From positions 15,624,001 to 15,688,000 of the forward strand of contig NC_091049.1 in assembly GCF_963966145.1 (NCBI RefSeq): a stretch of 64,000 nt of DNA, given 5' to 3'. The first letter of the stretch is position 1; each line of letters begins with the position of its first letter. The stretch is from Tenebrio molitor (Eukaryota; Arthropoda; Insecta; Coleoptera; Tenebrionidae). Positions 52,501 to 63,110 of this stretch are shown here, piece after piece. The notes under the pieces were generated by a model, which made no database searches, was not told where the DNA came from, and saw only the letters and a list, made by a program, of their open reading frames with translations. Position numbers and translations under genes: made by a program.

Positions 52501-52739
52501 GGCTTCGGGTGCTCGGTATGACCTCAGGTCGCTTGCTTGCGCTCTGAGGGTTTTTGGTCCTGACGAAGGTTGAGGGTTGGGTGCCACGGAGGCGAGGACT
52601 TTCGGGGCGGTGTGCGGGCCGGAGGGTTCGGGGTTACGCTTCGCCGCGGAACCCTCGGCACCGGACGGCAGAGTGTGGTCCTGGTGGAGAGCGCGGTCTC
52701 CCAGAAGGTTGCTATTCTTCGCGAGAGCGCGTGCCAACT

Positions 52740-53411
52740 TCACCCGGTCGGGCCTGGAGGTGTCCTTCCGGTGGTGTACGGCGTCGTTGGATGTTTTCGG
52801 GGTGGCGCCTCCAGCCGGTTTGGGGACAGGCTGCTTCCTTCGGTGAGCTGTTGGGCTCCTTTCCATCTCTCGTCGCACCTCGGTGTACCGGACACACCTG
52901 GGGCGCCTTCCGGGAGGGGCTGCTGACGGCGCTGCCCCTTGCCTATGGAGAGAGTGGGTGGCGAATTGTCACTGACCTGCAAGGCTGGGTGCGCCGGTGT
53001 CAGCTGCATCGCCTTCACGGTGGCTGGGGCACGTAGCGAGACGCTGCCCCTTCCCAGGTCGATGGTAAAGGGGTATCGCCGCAAGATGTCGATGCCCAGC
53101 ACGATGTCGGACGGTAGATGCGGCAGGTAGTGAAACTTCCCTCGGATGGTCGTCGTCCCAACCTTCAGGGATATCCAGTAGGCCTCGGTGATGGCGTGCA
53201 CCTGGTCGTTGGCCATCCGGGCCGACTGGATGGTCGGATTTGCGGGGCGGAGGTGTCGGTAGCACTTGTCGCGGAGGTGGTCCCCAATGAACGAACCGGC
53301 GGCTCCGGTGTCCACTAGGGCGGCATGCAACTCACCTATGATCTGGACGGTCACGTGTGGTCGGTGGTCGGATTCTTCGGTGAACGGTCGGTCATTCGGC
53401 GGTGACGGCAC
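52740..53411 (-). CDS. gypsy aspartic protease ORF immediately after the primer site
   Basis: 224 codons open; the first codon shown is GTG and the frame stays open back to a stop at the LTR edge, with no ATG before the protease. HVTVQIIGELHAALVDTGAAG has an intact DTG, followed by GSFIGDHL and, 70 residues on, LPSDIVLGIDILRRYPFTID, the second conserved retropepsin motif. The end is Pro/Ser-rich without RT similarity. Gag normally stands between primer site and protease, so this copy is probably rearranged. Confidence 0.75.
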   Translation of the reverse strand: MPSPPNDRPFTEESDHRPHVTVQIIGELHAALVDTGAAGSFIGDHLRDKCYRHLRPANPTIQSARMANDQVHAITEAYWISLKVGTTTIRGKFHYLPHLPSDIVLGIDILRRYPFTIDLGRGSVSLRAPATVKAMQLTPAHPALQVSDNSPPTLSIGKGQRRQQPLPEGAPGVSGTPRCDERWKGAQQLTEGSSLSPNRLEAPPRKHPTTPYTTGRTPPGPTG

Positions 53412-53414
53412 TGT

Positions 53415-53433
53415 CCCTGCTCGGGCGCCAAAT
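53415..53433 (-). promoter_or_regulatory. primer-binding site, tRNA-Lys type
   Basis: The minus strand reads TGGCGCCCGAGCAGGGAC, matching the complement of the tRNA-Lys 3' end (TGGCGCCCGAACAGGGAC) except one base. It starts three to five bases after the LTR's CA. Confidence 0.75.
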
Positions 53434-53435
53434 TA

Positions 53436-54261
53436 TGTGACGATCACTTCCGGTAGTGACGTCACATGGGGTTTGACGCCGTTCGGTCGGTCGCGGTAAG
53501 CCTCGAGTGCCAGTCCCTTTTTTCGGCTGTGGTGGGACGCCACACGGGCGGGGTAGCTTCGCGGAGTTACGGTATGTCCGGGGGTCGGCTGTCAGGGCGC
53601 GGGAAGGGGGAACCAAAACAAATAACCGTCGCTAAAACCTTTATTTACAAATGTGGCTTGGAGAACCAGGTCCGGCGAAATCCTCTGGGGATGGTGTCCG
53701 TAACCTGGAGTGCCTGGGGGATGTGGACGGGCTGGTCGCGTATGTCTCCGGTGGAGCGTCCTTGGTGTAGAGGTTTGTACTTGTTCTGGACGGACCGGCT
53801 TCACTGCTCACTGTGCCTGCGAAAGAGAGGACGGGAAAGCTGGTTTCGGACGGACTGGAGTCGGGTCGGGGAAAGGGTGGGAAGGCCTGGCTGTTTGCCG
53901 GGTGCAAACGGCCGAGGTGCGGGGAACGGAAGGCTGGTTCGGAGTTCGGATTAGAAGCGGGTTCGGGATCGGAGCTGGTGTCGGAAGCGGAATCGGGATG
54001 CGGATGATGCTCTGCCGGCTGTGCACGTTACTTTCGTTGACTCGGTGGGGCTGCGCGCGGCTGTCGACTCGCGGCTGTTGCGGTGGAGGAGCTCTGCTCA
54101 GCGCGGAGTCTGGGTATTGTCGGCCGGAAGAAACACGGGTTCCGGGGCGGATTCGGTGGACGCGGTTGAGGCAGTCGGCTCCGCGCTAATTTTCTGCCCC
54201 GGCTCGGAGAAAGAACGGAAATTTTCCGCCACCGGGAACGTTTCCTAGTAACTTCGTTACA
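53436..54261 (-). repeat. gypsy 5' LTR, GC-rich, 826 bp
   Basis: Plus strand starts TGTGACGA at 53436 and ends TCGTTACA at 54261, the inverted TGTRACGA ends common in Ty3/gypsy LTRs; the primer site follows on the minus strand. Several long overlapping frames here are effects of GC content. The second LTR is absent. Confidence 0.72.
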
Positions 54262-55490
54262 ATCTTTTACAAGAGCAATTCAGGGGATATTTCAGCTAAG
54301 GGACATATTTGCTCCCTTTCGATATGTAATTTCGAACTGAAAGTCCTGGAGATAAATTCACCACCGAGCCACGCGAGGATTTAAGCCTTTTTTTGTAAAA
54401 GTTCCCTTCAAGGCGTTGCAGTCAGTTACCAAGACAAACTTGACTCCCAATAGGTAATGCCTGAAATGGTTTACTGCATTCACAACCGCAAGCGTTTCTA
54501 ATTCGCACGAATATATGGATTCGTAGCCTTGTGTCAAACGACTGAAGTATGCTACTGGATTTAATTGATCATTGTGTTTCTGAAGCAAGACTGCTCCATA
54601 ACCAATGTGGCTCGCATCAGTATACAATTCCGTATGTAACTTCGGATCGCACAGGGTCAAAACAGGGGAGGTTGATAAAACTGCTATAAGTCTCAAACGT
54701 ATTTCTTCGCGTACGAAAGGCGGTACGGGCGGTACCTGATGGGAACATCCGTCGTCAACCGAATTTTAAGTTCACTTGTTGTGACGGTCGAACAAGCGGT
54801 ACCGGTGGTAAAAAGCGATTGAAACTCCGAAATTAAATCTTTTAGCGATTCCGGTGGGTCTTCAGGTAAATACCGCTCGAGATTGTTGGTTTTAATCGTT
54901 TGTGGTTCATTATATTTGCCTAAATTCATTATACCGGATAATTTATTTTTAAATAACCTAATTTCTCCATTGAGCTTACGATGAAATGAAATTAATTCCT
55001 TATTCAAAATGTCAGTACCAATTAACAAGGGTGGATCCGTCATTTCAGGAATAATATAAAAATCAGTTTCCACGGCTAGTTCCGGAAATTCAACTACGTC
55101 TTCCGTAATTTTTACCTCCGAATTAATGGTTCGGGCGGGTACCGAACAACTCCGGGGTTGCAGATGTAATTTTCGCACAACTGCACTCCCGACAAGTGAC
55201 AGTTCGGCTCCGATATTAATGAGAGCATCAACCGGTATTCCGCAAATGATGGCGGCCAAGCAGTCCGCAGACCTTCCAGAGCACAAGAATTTCACAGACT
55301 TTTCGTTCCTGCCCTGACTACGCTGTTAGCAAAACATCTCTCTTCGCTATGACCTACTTTATGGAAAAAATCACACCTTTCCAGTTTCAACGCTTTTTTT
55401 ACAGGAGGTTCGCTACTTTGTAACGCGCCATCGGCGCTCTGAACTTTTGTGAATACAGTAGAGCGGAAAAAACAAAGAAGAACACAATGG
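54262..55490 (-). pseudogene. Ty3/gypsy remnant with RT deleted between protease and RNase H
   Basis: 55440-55292: a knuckle remnant CDFFHKVGHSEERC (second Cys lost). 55295-54693: protease with ALINIGAELSLVG, where the DTG is NIG, and LLIGTDILNKELISF, then the approach to RT (ELKIRLTTDVPIRYRPYRLS). 54696-54262: at once RNase H (SPVLTLCDPKLHTELYTDAS, IGYGAVLLQKHN, SCELETLAVVNAVNHFRHYL, FEITYRKGANMSL). The whole RT core, YxDD included, is missing. The RNase H end abuts the LTR of the GC-rich gypsy. Confidence 0.8.
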
Positions 55491-55557
55491 AAGTTAAATA
55501 ATGTTTTAATGGTAACAGTGAACTTATATACTAGGTGAAACAAAAACTTATATACTA

Positions 55558-57208
55558 GGTGAGGCAGATGGGGCTGGGGGCTACAGATGGTGTCCTGGGT
55601 ATTATCCTTGAGGTTCCTGTGGATGGATGGTTCTGCTACTGGGTTGTTCTTTTTTCTTCTGGGTCCTGTTGTTCAGGTATCTGGAATGGAGAAAGAAGAG
55701 CAGAAAGAGAACAAGGGGGGTTAGAAGGGCTTACCGGGGTAGATGTCCTGAATCCCGGTAGTCCTGGCGTCGTCGACGGCTACCGCATGGTCAAGGGGGT
55801 TGAGTCCACAAGCGGAGCTCGTCTGGTAGGTCGGTGTAGGCTGGTGAGAGGAGAGCTGTTGGCGGGTGTTTTAGCTTGCGCTTGGGAATTTTCGGGATTC
55901 TGTTGAGGAGGCGGCTGTCTCGTGATGGGTATTTAAACGAGGTGGACAGGGTTTGGATGGCGAGGGCGTTGTTGGAGTTTAGGGTGCGTGTCATGTAGCG
56001 GCTCTGGAGTTCTTTGAGGCGGGATTGGATCGGGATTGTGTTGGTTTCCTGGTGGAGGTTGTCGGAGGGGAACCTGTCGGGGAGTCGAAAGATCCTGCGG
56101 AGCATTCTTCTCTCGCAGGCGGAGATTTGGCGGAGAAGGGCCGGGTATAGGGTGGCGTAGATGGGGGCGCGGTATTCGATGACAGGACGGATGAAGGATT
56201 TGTAGGTATGGTACAGGGTTTTCGGATGGCACCCACGGATGCGCCCTCGAATCCTGTACAGGAGGTTGGCTCGGTTACGGGATTTTTTGAGGGTTTCTTT
56301 GACGTCCTGGTTGAGGGTGCAATTTTTGGAAAAGGTGACGCCGAGGTAGCGAATGTGTTGAAGTTTGGGGATGGCCTGGTTGTTGAGTAGTAGGAGATGG
56401 GGGGCTTGGTGGCGGGACCTGGCTCCGGAGTAGGACATTAAGATGGACTGGGATTTGAGAGGGTTTGGCTTGATTCTCCAGATGTTTGTCCAGGTGGTGA
56501 TGTCGTTCAGGTGGCCCTGTAGGATCCTGGCGGCGATCGCGGGGTTTCTCTGGCTTGTCCACACGGCGGTGTCGTCGGCGAAGAGTCTGGTCTTCGTCCG
56601 GGGGGCATCTGTGACAGGAAAATCTCTGGGAAAGGGGAAAGGATGGAGCCCTGAGGGACCCCTGCTTGAAGAGCGATTGGGCGGAACTTGATGTTCTGGA
56701 TTTTGACGCTGCAGGTACGATTTGTGAGAAAAGAGTCGATGAGTTGGATGAAGTTGGGGTTTATTGGGATTTTTATGAGTTTCTGGACCAGCCCGTCGTG
56801 CCAGACCCGGTCGAAGGCCCTCTCTATGTCCAAAAAGACGGCAAGAGTGTGCCCCTTTAGATTGGCATGTCGGGTGGTGTCCGTGTGAAACTCAAGGATG
56901 GGGTTGATGGTGGAGCGTTCAGACCGAAATCCGAACTGCTCCGGTGGGAGGAGGTTGTTGATCTCTAGGAAATTTTTTAGGCGGGTTGAGAGGATTTTCT
57001 CAAAAACCTTCCTTGCAATCTTCAGGAGGGAAATGGGGCGGTATGAAAGGGGGTTGGTTGGGACTTTTCCCGGTTTGGGGATCATGACCGTTGTGGTGGC
57101 ATGTTTCCAGGCCGGGGGGAAATGGGCCAACCTCTCGAGGGCGTGTTGACTCGGTTGTCTCGATAAACACGTGCGTCGGGACGTAGACGAGTTCCTCCCA
57201 GCGGTCAC
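55558..57208 (-). pseudogene. Jockey-like LINE reverse transcriptase, frameshifted
   Basis: 57130-56600: PPAWKHATTTVMIPKPGKVP, NPLSYRPISLLKIARKVFEK, LPPEQFGFRSERSTINPILE, FLDIERAFDRVWHDGLVQKL, QAGVPQGSILSP. A short deletion and slip follow; the second frame (about 56600-55791) has RLFADDTAVW (catalytic pair), HIRYLGVTFSKN and YKSFIRPVIEYRAPIYATLY, stop at 55791. The endonuclease and ORF1 are absent (5' truncation near 57208). Downstream 3' UTR carries a doubled ACTTATATACTAGGTGA at 55513-55563, at or near its 3' boundary. Confidence 0.82.
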
Positions 57209-57567
57209 TTTACACCACAGGTGGTCGGTACTTAGGTGTTATCTGTAGGCCAGTTGCTCCCGCTTATTGTCGAAGGATTAAGGAAGGCGTCAGGTATATT
57301 TTACATTTTTGAGTGCAGGGTAAACGAATATTTAGTAAGTATTAAAATAAAATGTTTTTCGCGCAATCGTGTTGTATTAGCTACTTACAATTATTGTTGA
57401 CACAATCTGAAAGTTGAACTTAACAACCCTAATGCTGTAAGTAAATAACGACACCGATACCTACTGAGGTAAGTCATTAATGACATTAATGTCCTCAAAA
57501 TATTCCTGTCAAAAAATTACTTCGAAGCCATTTTTTTTTCGTATAAGCGATTGTGCGAAAAACGTTA
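57209..57567. other. no gene recognised
   Basis: Flank of the LINE; AT-rich after 57300 with no repeats or frames of note. Confidence 0.4.
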
Positions 57568-57690
57568 TGGGATATGAGGTTAGTAAGTGCCATCACAGAA
57601 TCTCGGAAGTTGAAAAATCTCGACTTCATCTCCATTTTTCAAACTCTTTCTCGATTCTGTTATAATAACGCACTTATACCTTATATCCCA
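57568..57690. repeat. imperfect hairpin, loop TCTCGACTTCATCTCCA
   Basis: TGGGATATGAGG pairs with CCTTATATCCCA (one mismatch), AAGTGC with GCACTT, ACAGAATC with GATTCTGT, GAAAAA with TTTTTC. 123 nt. Confidence 0.75.
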
Positions 57691-59232
57691 ATAATATACT
57701 ATCAGGAATATTATTACTACATAGTTTTATTATGGTGAGAAATTATTTGAAGAAAATTTATTCTACGGAGTATTCCATTTTCATAATTTTCTATTAATTT
57801 TTGTAATGTCTACTTTTTGTTTCTTACGTCGTTTCTCAACTTTTTCATTCCTCTGTTTGCAGATTGAATTTTGCTATACGTATATGTTTGAAAACTAATA
57901 ACTACATCTAAAAAAGCAAAAATGGAAGGATGACTAGAATAAAAATTATTATTAAATGTGCAGATGATAATTACCATCCCTGCAATGCAGTCTAATCCCC
58001 AACCCTTCGCTACCTGCATCCAAGATTAGGATATGGGTACCGGGAGGAACTGGTCTCCGCCGGTCCGTCGGCAGAACGTTTCCGGAAATCATCAAATTCA
58101 CAAAAAAGCGAAATAACATCTGACACTGATTGTTTTTGAGCCTGTTTCACCTCATCCCGTGTTTAATTGCACTCAATACCTCGGCAAATAACACTTACAA
58201 GTTTTAATCCGAAATGAGCAAGTTCCAAGACGAAATTCCAATTCGGAGCGGTTTTACTGTGATTTTTCATATTTGCGTGTGTAAAAACCAATTGAGACGA
58301 AAGTTAGCGTCTTAAAACCTCGATTTCTGTAATTCTTGCTCCGTTTTAATCCGAAATGAGCAAGTTCCACGACGAAATTCCGATTCGGTGCGGTTTTGCT
58401 GTGATTTTTCTTATTTGCGTTTGTAAAATAGATATTTTTGTATTAAGAGCGTGAAGGAGGCGATTTTGGCCTGCGGCGGAATTATCTTCAGTACTTGTAA
58501 CGTGCCTTCAAATAAATTTATATTTAGAGCAACCTATGGAAGTTCAATTGTTTGCAACATTTTTACGGCGTAGAAAATGACACAAGAATCGTCTGGTCTG
58601 ACATTTAACGAAATAAAACTAGGTTAGAAAATATTTTTAATTTTTGTAGTGCATTCATCTCACATTATTGAAATTCACGTTAATAAATAATCCAAACATT
58701 ATTCCAATCACAAATTATTTGCTAACTAATGGCTTTTCGCCAATATACGGAAGATGATGTTTCAGCTTTCGAAATCTTTGCGAGGCATTGCTGCAAATTT
58801 TAATTAATCTTCGGGAGAAAAATACCCCAAATTCGGATGGAAAGTCGAATAAGATCGCAAAATTTCAAAAGCTCTAGAGTCAAGTAATTGTTAACATAAA
58901 GAGAACAAGTAAATGGGATGGTACACGGTTAGTTCATATTCTCCATTCGGTTTCAGTATTTATATTGAATGAAAACTGAAACTGAACATGGTACTAAACA
59001 GACAGTCTGAAAGTACCCACCTTAGGGAAATTGACAAATAGTTAGTCGTATCAATTCATTTATTTCTTTAAACCATAAAAGAGAACATAACATTAACATT
59101 GCTGTGAACACTAATAAGAATTGTAAATTAAGTATTGCACATAACCTCACACAATAGGAGATAACAATTTTATACATAATTTAGAGTCTGTTGAAAATGT
59201 GCACCCTGTTCTTGTAAACACAACCTAGTCCT
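57691..59232. repeat. non-coding stretch with an 87-bp direct repeat
   Basis: GTTTTAATCCGAAATGAGCA opens both units, at about 58200-58287 and 58342-58428; AAGTTCCA.GACGAAATTCC, ATTCGG.GCGGTTTT and CTGTGATTTTTC follow in each. Period about 142 bp. The rest is AT-rich with no gene. Confidence 0.7.
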
Positions 59233-60300
59233 TCATCTAATTGCATTAGTTACATTTTCTAAAACAATAGGATTATTATTAATTTCATTAATTTTCTGTG
59301 TTATCCTATTTCGTAGTTCTGCCAAATCATTTATGGGTGTTGTGTAAATTGAATTTTTGTTGTGTGGCCACAAGAAGAAATCACAAGGAGTGAGATCACA
59401 TGATCTAGGGGGCCAGTTGTTTGGTGTATTACGGCTTATAATTCTATTGTCGTAAAATTTGACCAAAAAATCTATTGTAGCACCATCCTGCTGAAAGTAG
59501 CCATAAACTAACTAATCATCATGTAGCTGATTTGAAAATGGAGTCAAAATTTCATTTCTGTATCTTGCAGCATTGATATTTCCTAAAAAACATTCATTAT
59601 TATTTAATTACTAAAACATTATTACAATTGTTACCTTAAAAAAAGATTGGACCAATAATTCTGCGTTGGCTAATAGCAGCCCAAAGGCCTACTTTCGGGG
59701 GGTACTGGGGTGTTTCAATGAAAAAATGTGGATTTTCTGAACTCCACATTCTTGTATTTTGAGAGTTGACATATCCACTAAGATGGAAGTAGGCTTCATC
59801 AGTGTAAAAGGTTTTATCAAGGTGAACATCTAAAGTATTCAGAAACCATTGACAATATTCTAATCTTTGGGGGAGATCAGCTGGATGTAATTCTTGAACA
59901 GATGTGAGACGGTATGGAAATAGGTGAAGATCATTTTTCACAATTGAATGACAGGTACCAACAGACACACCAAGTTGTGATAAATGTTCAATTGAAGTGC
60001 CTGGGGCTTCTTCCATTGGTTGTCTCGCTTCCAGGTTTTCGTCCCACAGATCCATTTTCTTGGAAATTCTTTAAGGAAATGTTTAAAGTTTGTCAAAACT
60101 GCGTATATTCCACTGCAATGTCTGGGAATTCTCCAAACTCTTCCATACATAACGCAAGGGAATACTGCCAAACTCCATCGACATGAAGACTTTATGTTGT
60201 GCCATTGTTCACAAAAATGTCGGAAAACAGTAAAACACTGACGCAGATTTCGTTTTAGTTCCGACAAGAACTGATTTTTTGTACGCAAGACGAGGAATAA
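59233..60300 (-). pseudogene. DUF4817-type mariner/IS630 transposase, catalytic part nearly complete
   Basis: About 60195-60060: degraded N-terminal HTH leading to a helical linker. 60055-59636: EHLSQLGVSVGTCHSIVKND, TFYTDEAYFHLSGYVNSQNT (Asp 1, about 59800), NPHFFIETPQYPPKVGLWAA, ISQRRIIGPIFF. A GT..AG-bounded gap of about 50 bp follows. Then NINAARYRNEILTPF, YFQQDGAT (Asp 2, about 59485) and 59466-59233 IISRNTPNNWPPRSCDLTPC, DFFLW (third Asp). One T too many before the gap and two or more breaks in the N-terminus; no CAGGGTGTCCC ends found nearby. Confidence 0.8.
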
Positions 60301-60549
60301 AACGAGTAAAATCACAAACACAGCTCAATCTGAAAACGGGAAAGAGAACGAATGTCAAATGTCAAAATTAAAAATTTTAATACGAAATTGGGACAAAACT
60401 TAGTGTGTAACCTGTGGAACTCCGGAGAATAATTGGTTGCCTACGAAATTATCTACACTGTTAACAAAATTAAAACGTCGTGAACGCCTACTCTAAATAT
60501 AGTTATTTTTGAAGGCACGATATCTTGTACCAAATTATCCGTATTTTCA

Positions 60550-61514
60550 CCTAAATATCTGTCAAATTTGATCATGTCATCAAGTTCCTGTCTTGATGTT
60601 TTAAAGTTCACTTCGTCAAATATTACATGGCGAGCAACGATAAATTTTCGTGATTTGGTACATGCCCTACAACAATTCCTTTTATTGACTTATCATCAAA
60701 TTTATGCTTTCTTGTTTTGTTATGTACGTATGCAGTGCAACCGAATACCCTTAAAAATTTTAGTTTCGGTTTTTAATTATACCATAATCTTATCTGTTTT
60801 AATCGCTTTTGAGGGGCTTCTATTTACTAAATAGGCTGCAGTTAACACTGCTTCACCCCAGAAGCGCTTATTTAAACCTGCACTGTGCACAATTGCACGC
60901 GCCTTTTCTGTCAATGTTCTGTTCATACGTTCCGCCACAGAATTTTGTTGGGGAGTGTATGGCACCGTTAAATGATATGTGATCCGCTTTTGCTTACAAA
61001 ACTCCCTCGTTTCGCCAGATAAGTATTCTCTCCCGTTATCACAATATAAATGGACTATTTTTTGATTAAAATGTGCCTCACTTTTGGCAACATAGTCTTT
61101 AAAACATGTAATTACTTCTGATTTGTGACTCACCAGGTATGTTACAGTATAGTGCGTATACCCATCAATAAAATTTACAAAATAATTTTTTTAATCAATT
61201 GTGGGGGGAGTTATCGAACCACATACGTCCGAATGCACAATGTGCAGTGGTCGCTGAATGTGAATCTTATTTTTAACTTTGGCAAATGGAAGTCGCGTTT
61301 GTTTTCCGTTTATACAGGATTCACATAATGAATCGAGAGGATTTACATCATTTAAATAATTGCTGTATTCGGCTAGTATTTTCGCTTTCAGGTTAGCGAA
61401 TTTAGTCTTACTTATCTGACCTAACCATTCATGCCACAGCTTATCTTTATTTTCGAGCCTAATAATTCGACCTGACCATTTGTTTGTATTGGCAACGCAT
61501 TTTGAACAGTGAAG
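60550..61514 (-). pseudogene. Ty1/copia integrase
   Basis: 61480-61140: pre-integrase and zinc region (DKLWHEWLGQISKTKFANL, LCESCINGKQTRLPF), RPLHIVHSDVCGSI with the first Asp, one stop (about 61190), then YFVNFIDGYTHYTVTYL. 61133-60777: LYCDNGREYLSGETREF (second Asp), YTPQQNSVAERMNRTLTEKA (Glu), FWGEAVLTAAYLVNRSPSKA. To about 60550 more decayed: FKGIRLHCIRT, KFIVARHVIFDE. The RT is lost. The upstream half lies at 63111-63997, beyond the insert. Confidence 0.85.
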
Positions 61515-62124
61515 TATAAAACCGGTGTGTCCGAGTTGGGCCCGCGCGTTAATGCCCTATAATCCGATGTCCGAGTTGGGCCCGGCCGCCCGGCTACCTG
61601 TAATAATCCTACGCCGCGCCGTCTTGACGGAATCGGAGTTCAGTACCTATCTATAGTTGAATTTTTTTAATAAACAATTGTCAAAACGTTGTCTTGTTGG
61701 TATGAGCCAAACTGTAATTTTCACGATTGGTCACATTGAGTGTCAACATTTTTTTATGTAACTGAGCCTGCGCCCTAACGAGCGAGAGTTTATTTCAAAT
61801 TCGAAAAGGTTTCTCCTGATTTCTCATTAAATTTGTTTTGAAAATGAAATCACGGAAGAAAGGTACGGGAAGTGAAGTGAACATAACCTTAACCATGATT
61901 TGATGTCAAATTGTTATACAGCTGGTCCATATGTCCAAATTTTAGGGTGGTACAGTATGGTTTTTTACTTCATTTTGACACTGACAATTGTTTATTAAAA
62001 AAATTTCACTATACTTGAGGTAATCCTTTGACAATTCTATCCATTTACCGTTATACTATAGCAAAAGAATGTTTCAAAATTAACATTTTTATTTCAGAAA
62101 TATCTACATTATTTTACATAAGAA

Positions 62125-62366
62125 TGTAGAGTAAGGCCGGCCTGAGAAATGACATTTGGTGGGGGAAATCTGCGAGGACAAAATATTCCTGTGGCGTGGC
62201 AAAACAATCAAAACCGGTCACAGTACAGAATAGCGGTCACAGTAACAATTAGCTGATTTTTAATCTGTTGAGCACCTCTATTTTACGAAAGATGGACTCG
62301 TCCGACTGTTTTCCGTCTACGCACACCCCCACCAAGTGTCATATCTCAGGCCGGCCATACTCTACA
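62125..62366. mobile_element. inverted-repeat element with 40-bp arms
   Basis: TGTAGAGTAAGGCCGGCCTG, AGAAATGACATTTGGTGGGGG at the left, near-complement at the right. 242 bp, inside the MULE-like element, just downstream of the FLYWCH frame. Target duplication not evident. Confidence 0.75.
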
Positions 62367-62865
62367 TACAAAAAACATTAGATGGATACTCGTAGATACA
62401 AACAAACAAGTCAATTATTTCATAATTACTGTTAGAGAGTATTATAACAAACACCATAACGAAATCTAACCAGGATATAGAATTATTCCCTTCAAGTTGA
62501 ATTTTTGGGAGAGGAAGTTGGACAGATCTTCTGGCTTGCCACAGATTCTTCCGCGCACGATCCACGTCATAAGTGAAAATCTGATCAAAAAAACCATTTT
62601 GTCGCAATTCTTGACGCAATAGTTTTGCAGGTTTCTCTGTTAAATTGTCTAGAGCTTTTCTTTTGACGCCATTACTCAGTGCTTGCCTCTCTATATTTTC
62701 TTCTTCCGGGTGATTATGAATAAGATCACTGCTGATCACATTCGTTGGTTCGGAACCGAAGGTGTAGTACACTTTTGCAAGGCAGTTTGATTTTTTGTTG
62801 ACACAGCGCCACTGAATTTCACCGTTGTTTAACTTCCTTGCCACACAAAACTTAAAATTATTCAC
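62362..62865 (-). CDS. FLYWCH-type zinc finger protein fragment
   Basis: The open frame from 62865 begins GTG and follows ATAATAG, so it is more likely a spliced exon than a true start. FKFCVARKLNNGEIQWRCVN, CLAKVYYT and SSDLIHNHPEEENIERQAL give the FLYWCH pattern W.C....C.a......H.H. A basic helix (RKALDNLTEKPAKLLRQELR) follows, then RKNLWQARRSVQLPLP. The last 30 or so residues are translated from the neighbouring inverted-repeat element. FLYWCH domains bind DNA, in host proteins and at the N-terminus of insect MULE transposases. Confidence 0.65.
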   Translation of the reverse strand: MNNFKFCVARKLNNGEIQWRCVNKKSNCLAKVYYTFGSEPTNVISSDLIHNHPEEENIERQALSNGVKRKALDNLTEKPAKLLRQELRQNGFFDQIFTYDVDRARKNLWQARRSVQLPLPKIQLEGNNSISWLDFVMVFVIILSNSNYEIIDLFVCIYEYPSNVFCM

Positions 62866-63110
62866 TATTATACAAGCAACTGTTTCCCTTTTTCACTCAA
62901 AATTGATTTCAGTTCCATTTCTGAGACTATTTACAGATTAACTAGCAATTATTCAAAGGGAACTAAAATTAAGATTCATTTTTATAATTAGTTGTTGGGC
63001 GGGTGGCCCTACTCCTTATCGGTGCCCGGATTGGGGATACTTGGAGGCCGATAAATTTGAGCGAGGATTATCTCAGGTACCGGGCCCAACTCGGATACGC
63101 CCTATAAAAC

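Larger units (their letters stand above)
61523..63102 (-). mobile_element. DNA transposon, probably MULE-like, 8-bp duplication, nested in copia
   Basis: TATAAAAC at 61515-61522 and 63103-63110. Ends CGGTGTGTCCGAGTTGGGCC and complement of GGGCGTATCCGAGTTGGGCC; the CCGAGTTGGGCCCG motif occurs twice at the left (61530 and 61570), and TACCTG..ATAATCC is shared by both arms. 1580 bp. Carries a FLYWCH finger reading frame, as some insect MULEs do, but no transposase core. hAT or P could also give 8 bp. Confidence 0.75.

Noticed and set aside
51783..53499. Arg/Gly-rich frames on the plus strand
   Set aside because: Antisense shadows of the GC-rich gypsy gag/protease and its 27-bp repeat.
53466..54248. 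Several long plus-strand frames
   Set aside because: They lie inside a GC-rich LTR and overlap each other in all frames; composition effect.
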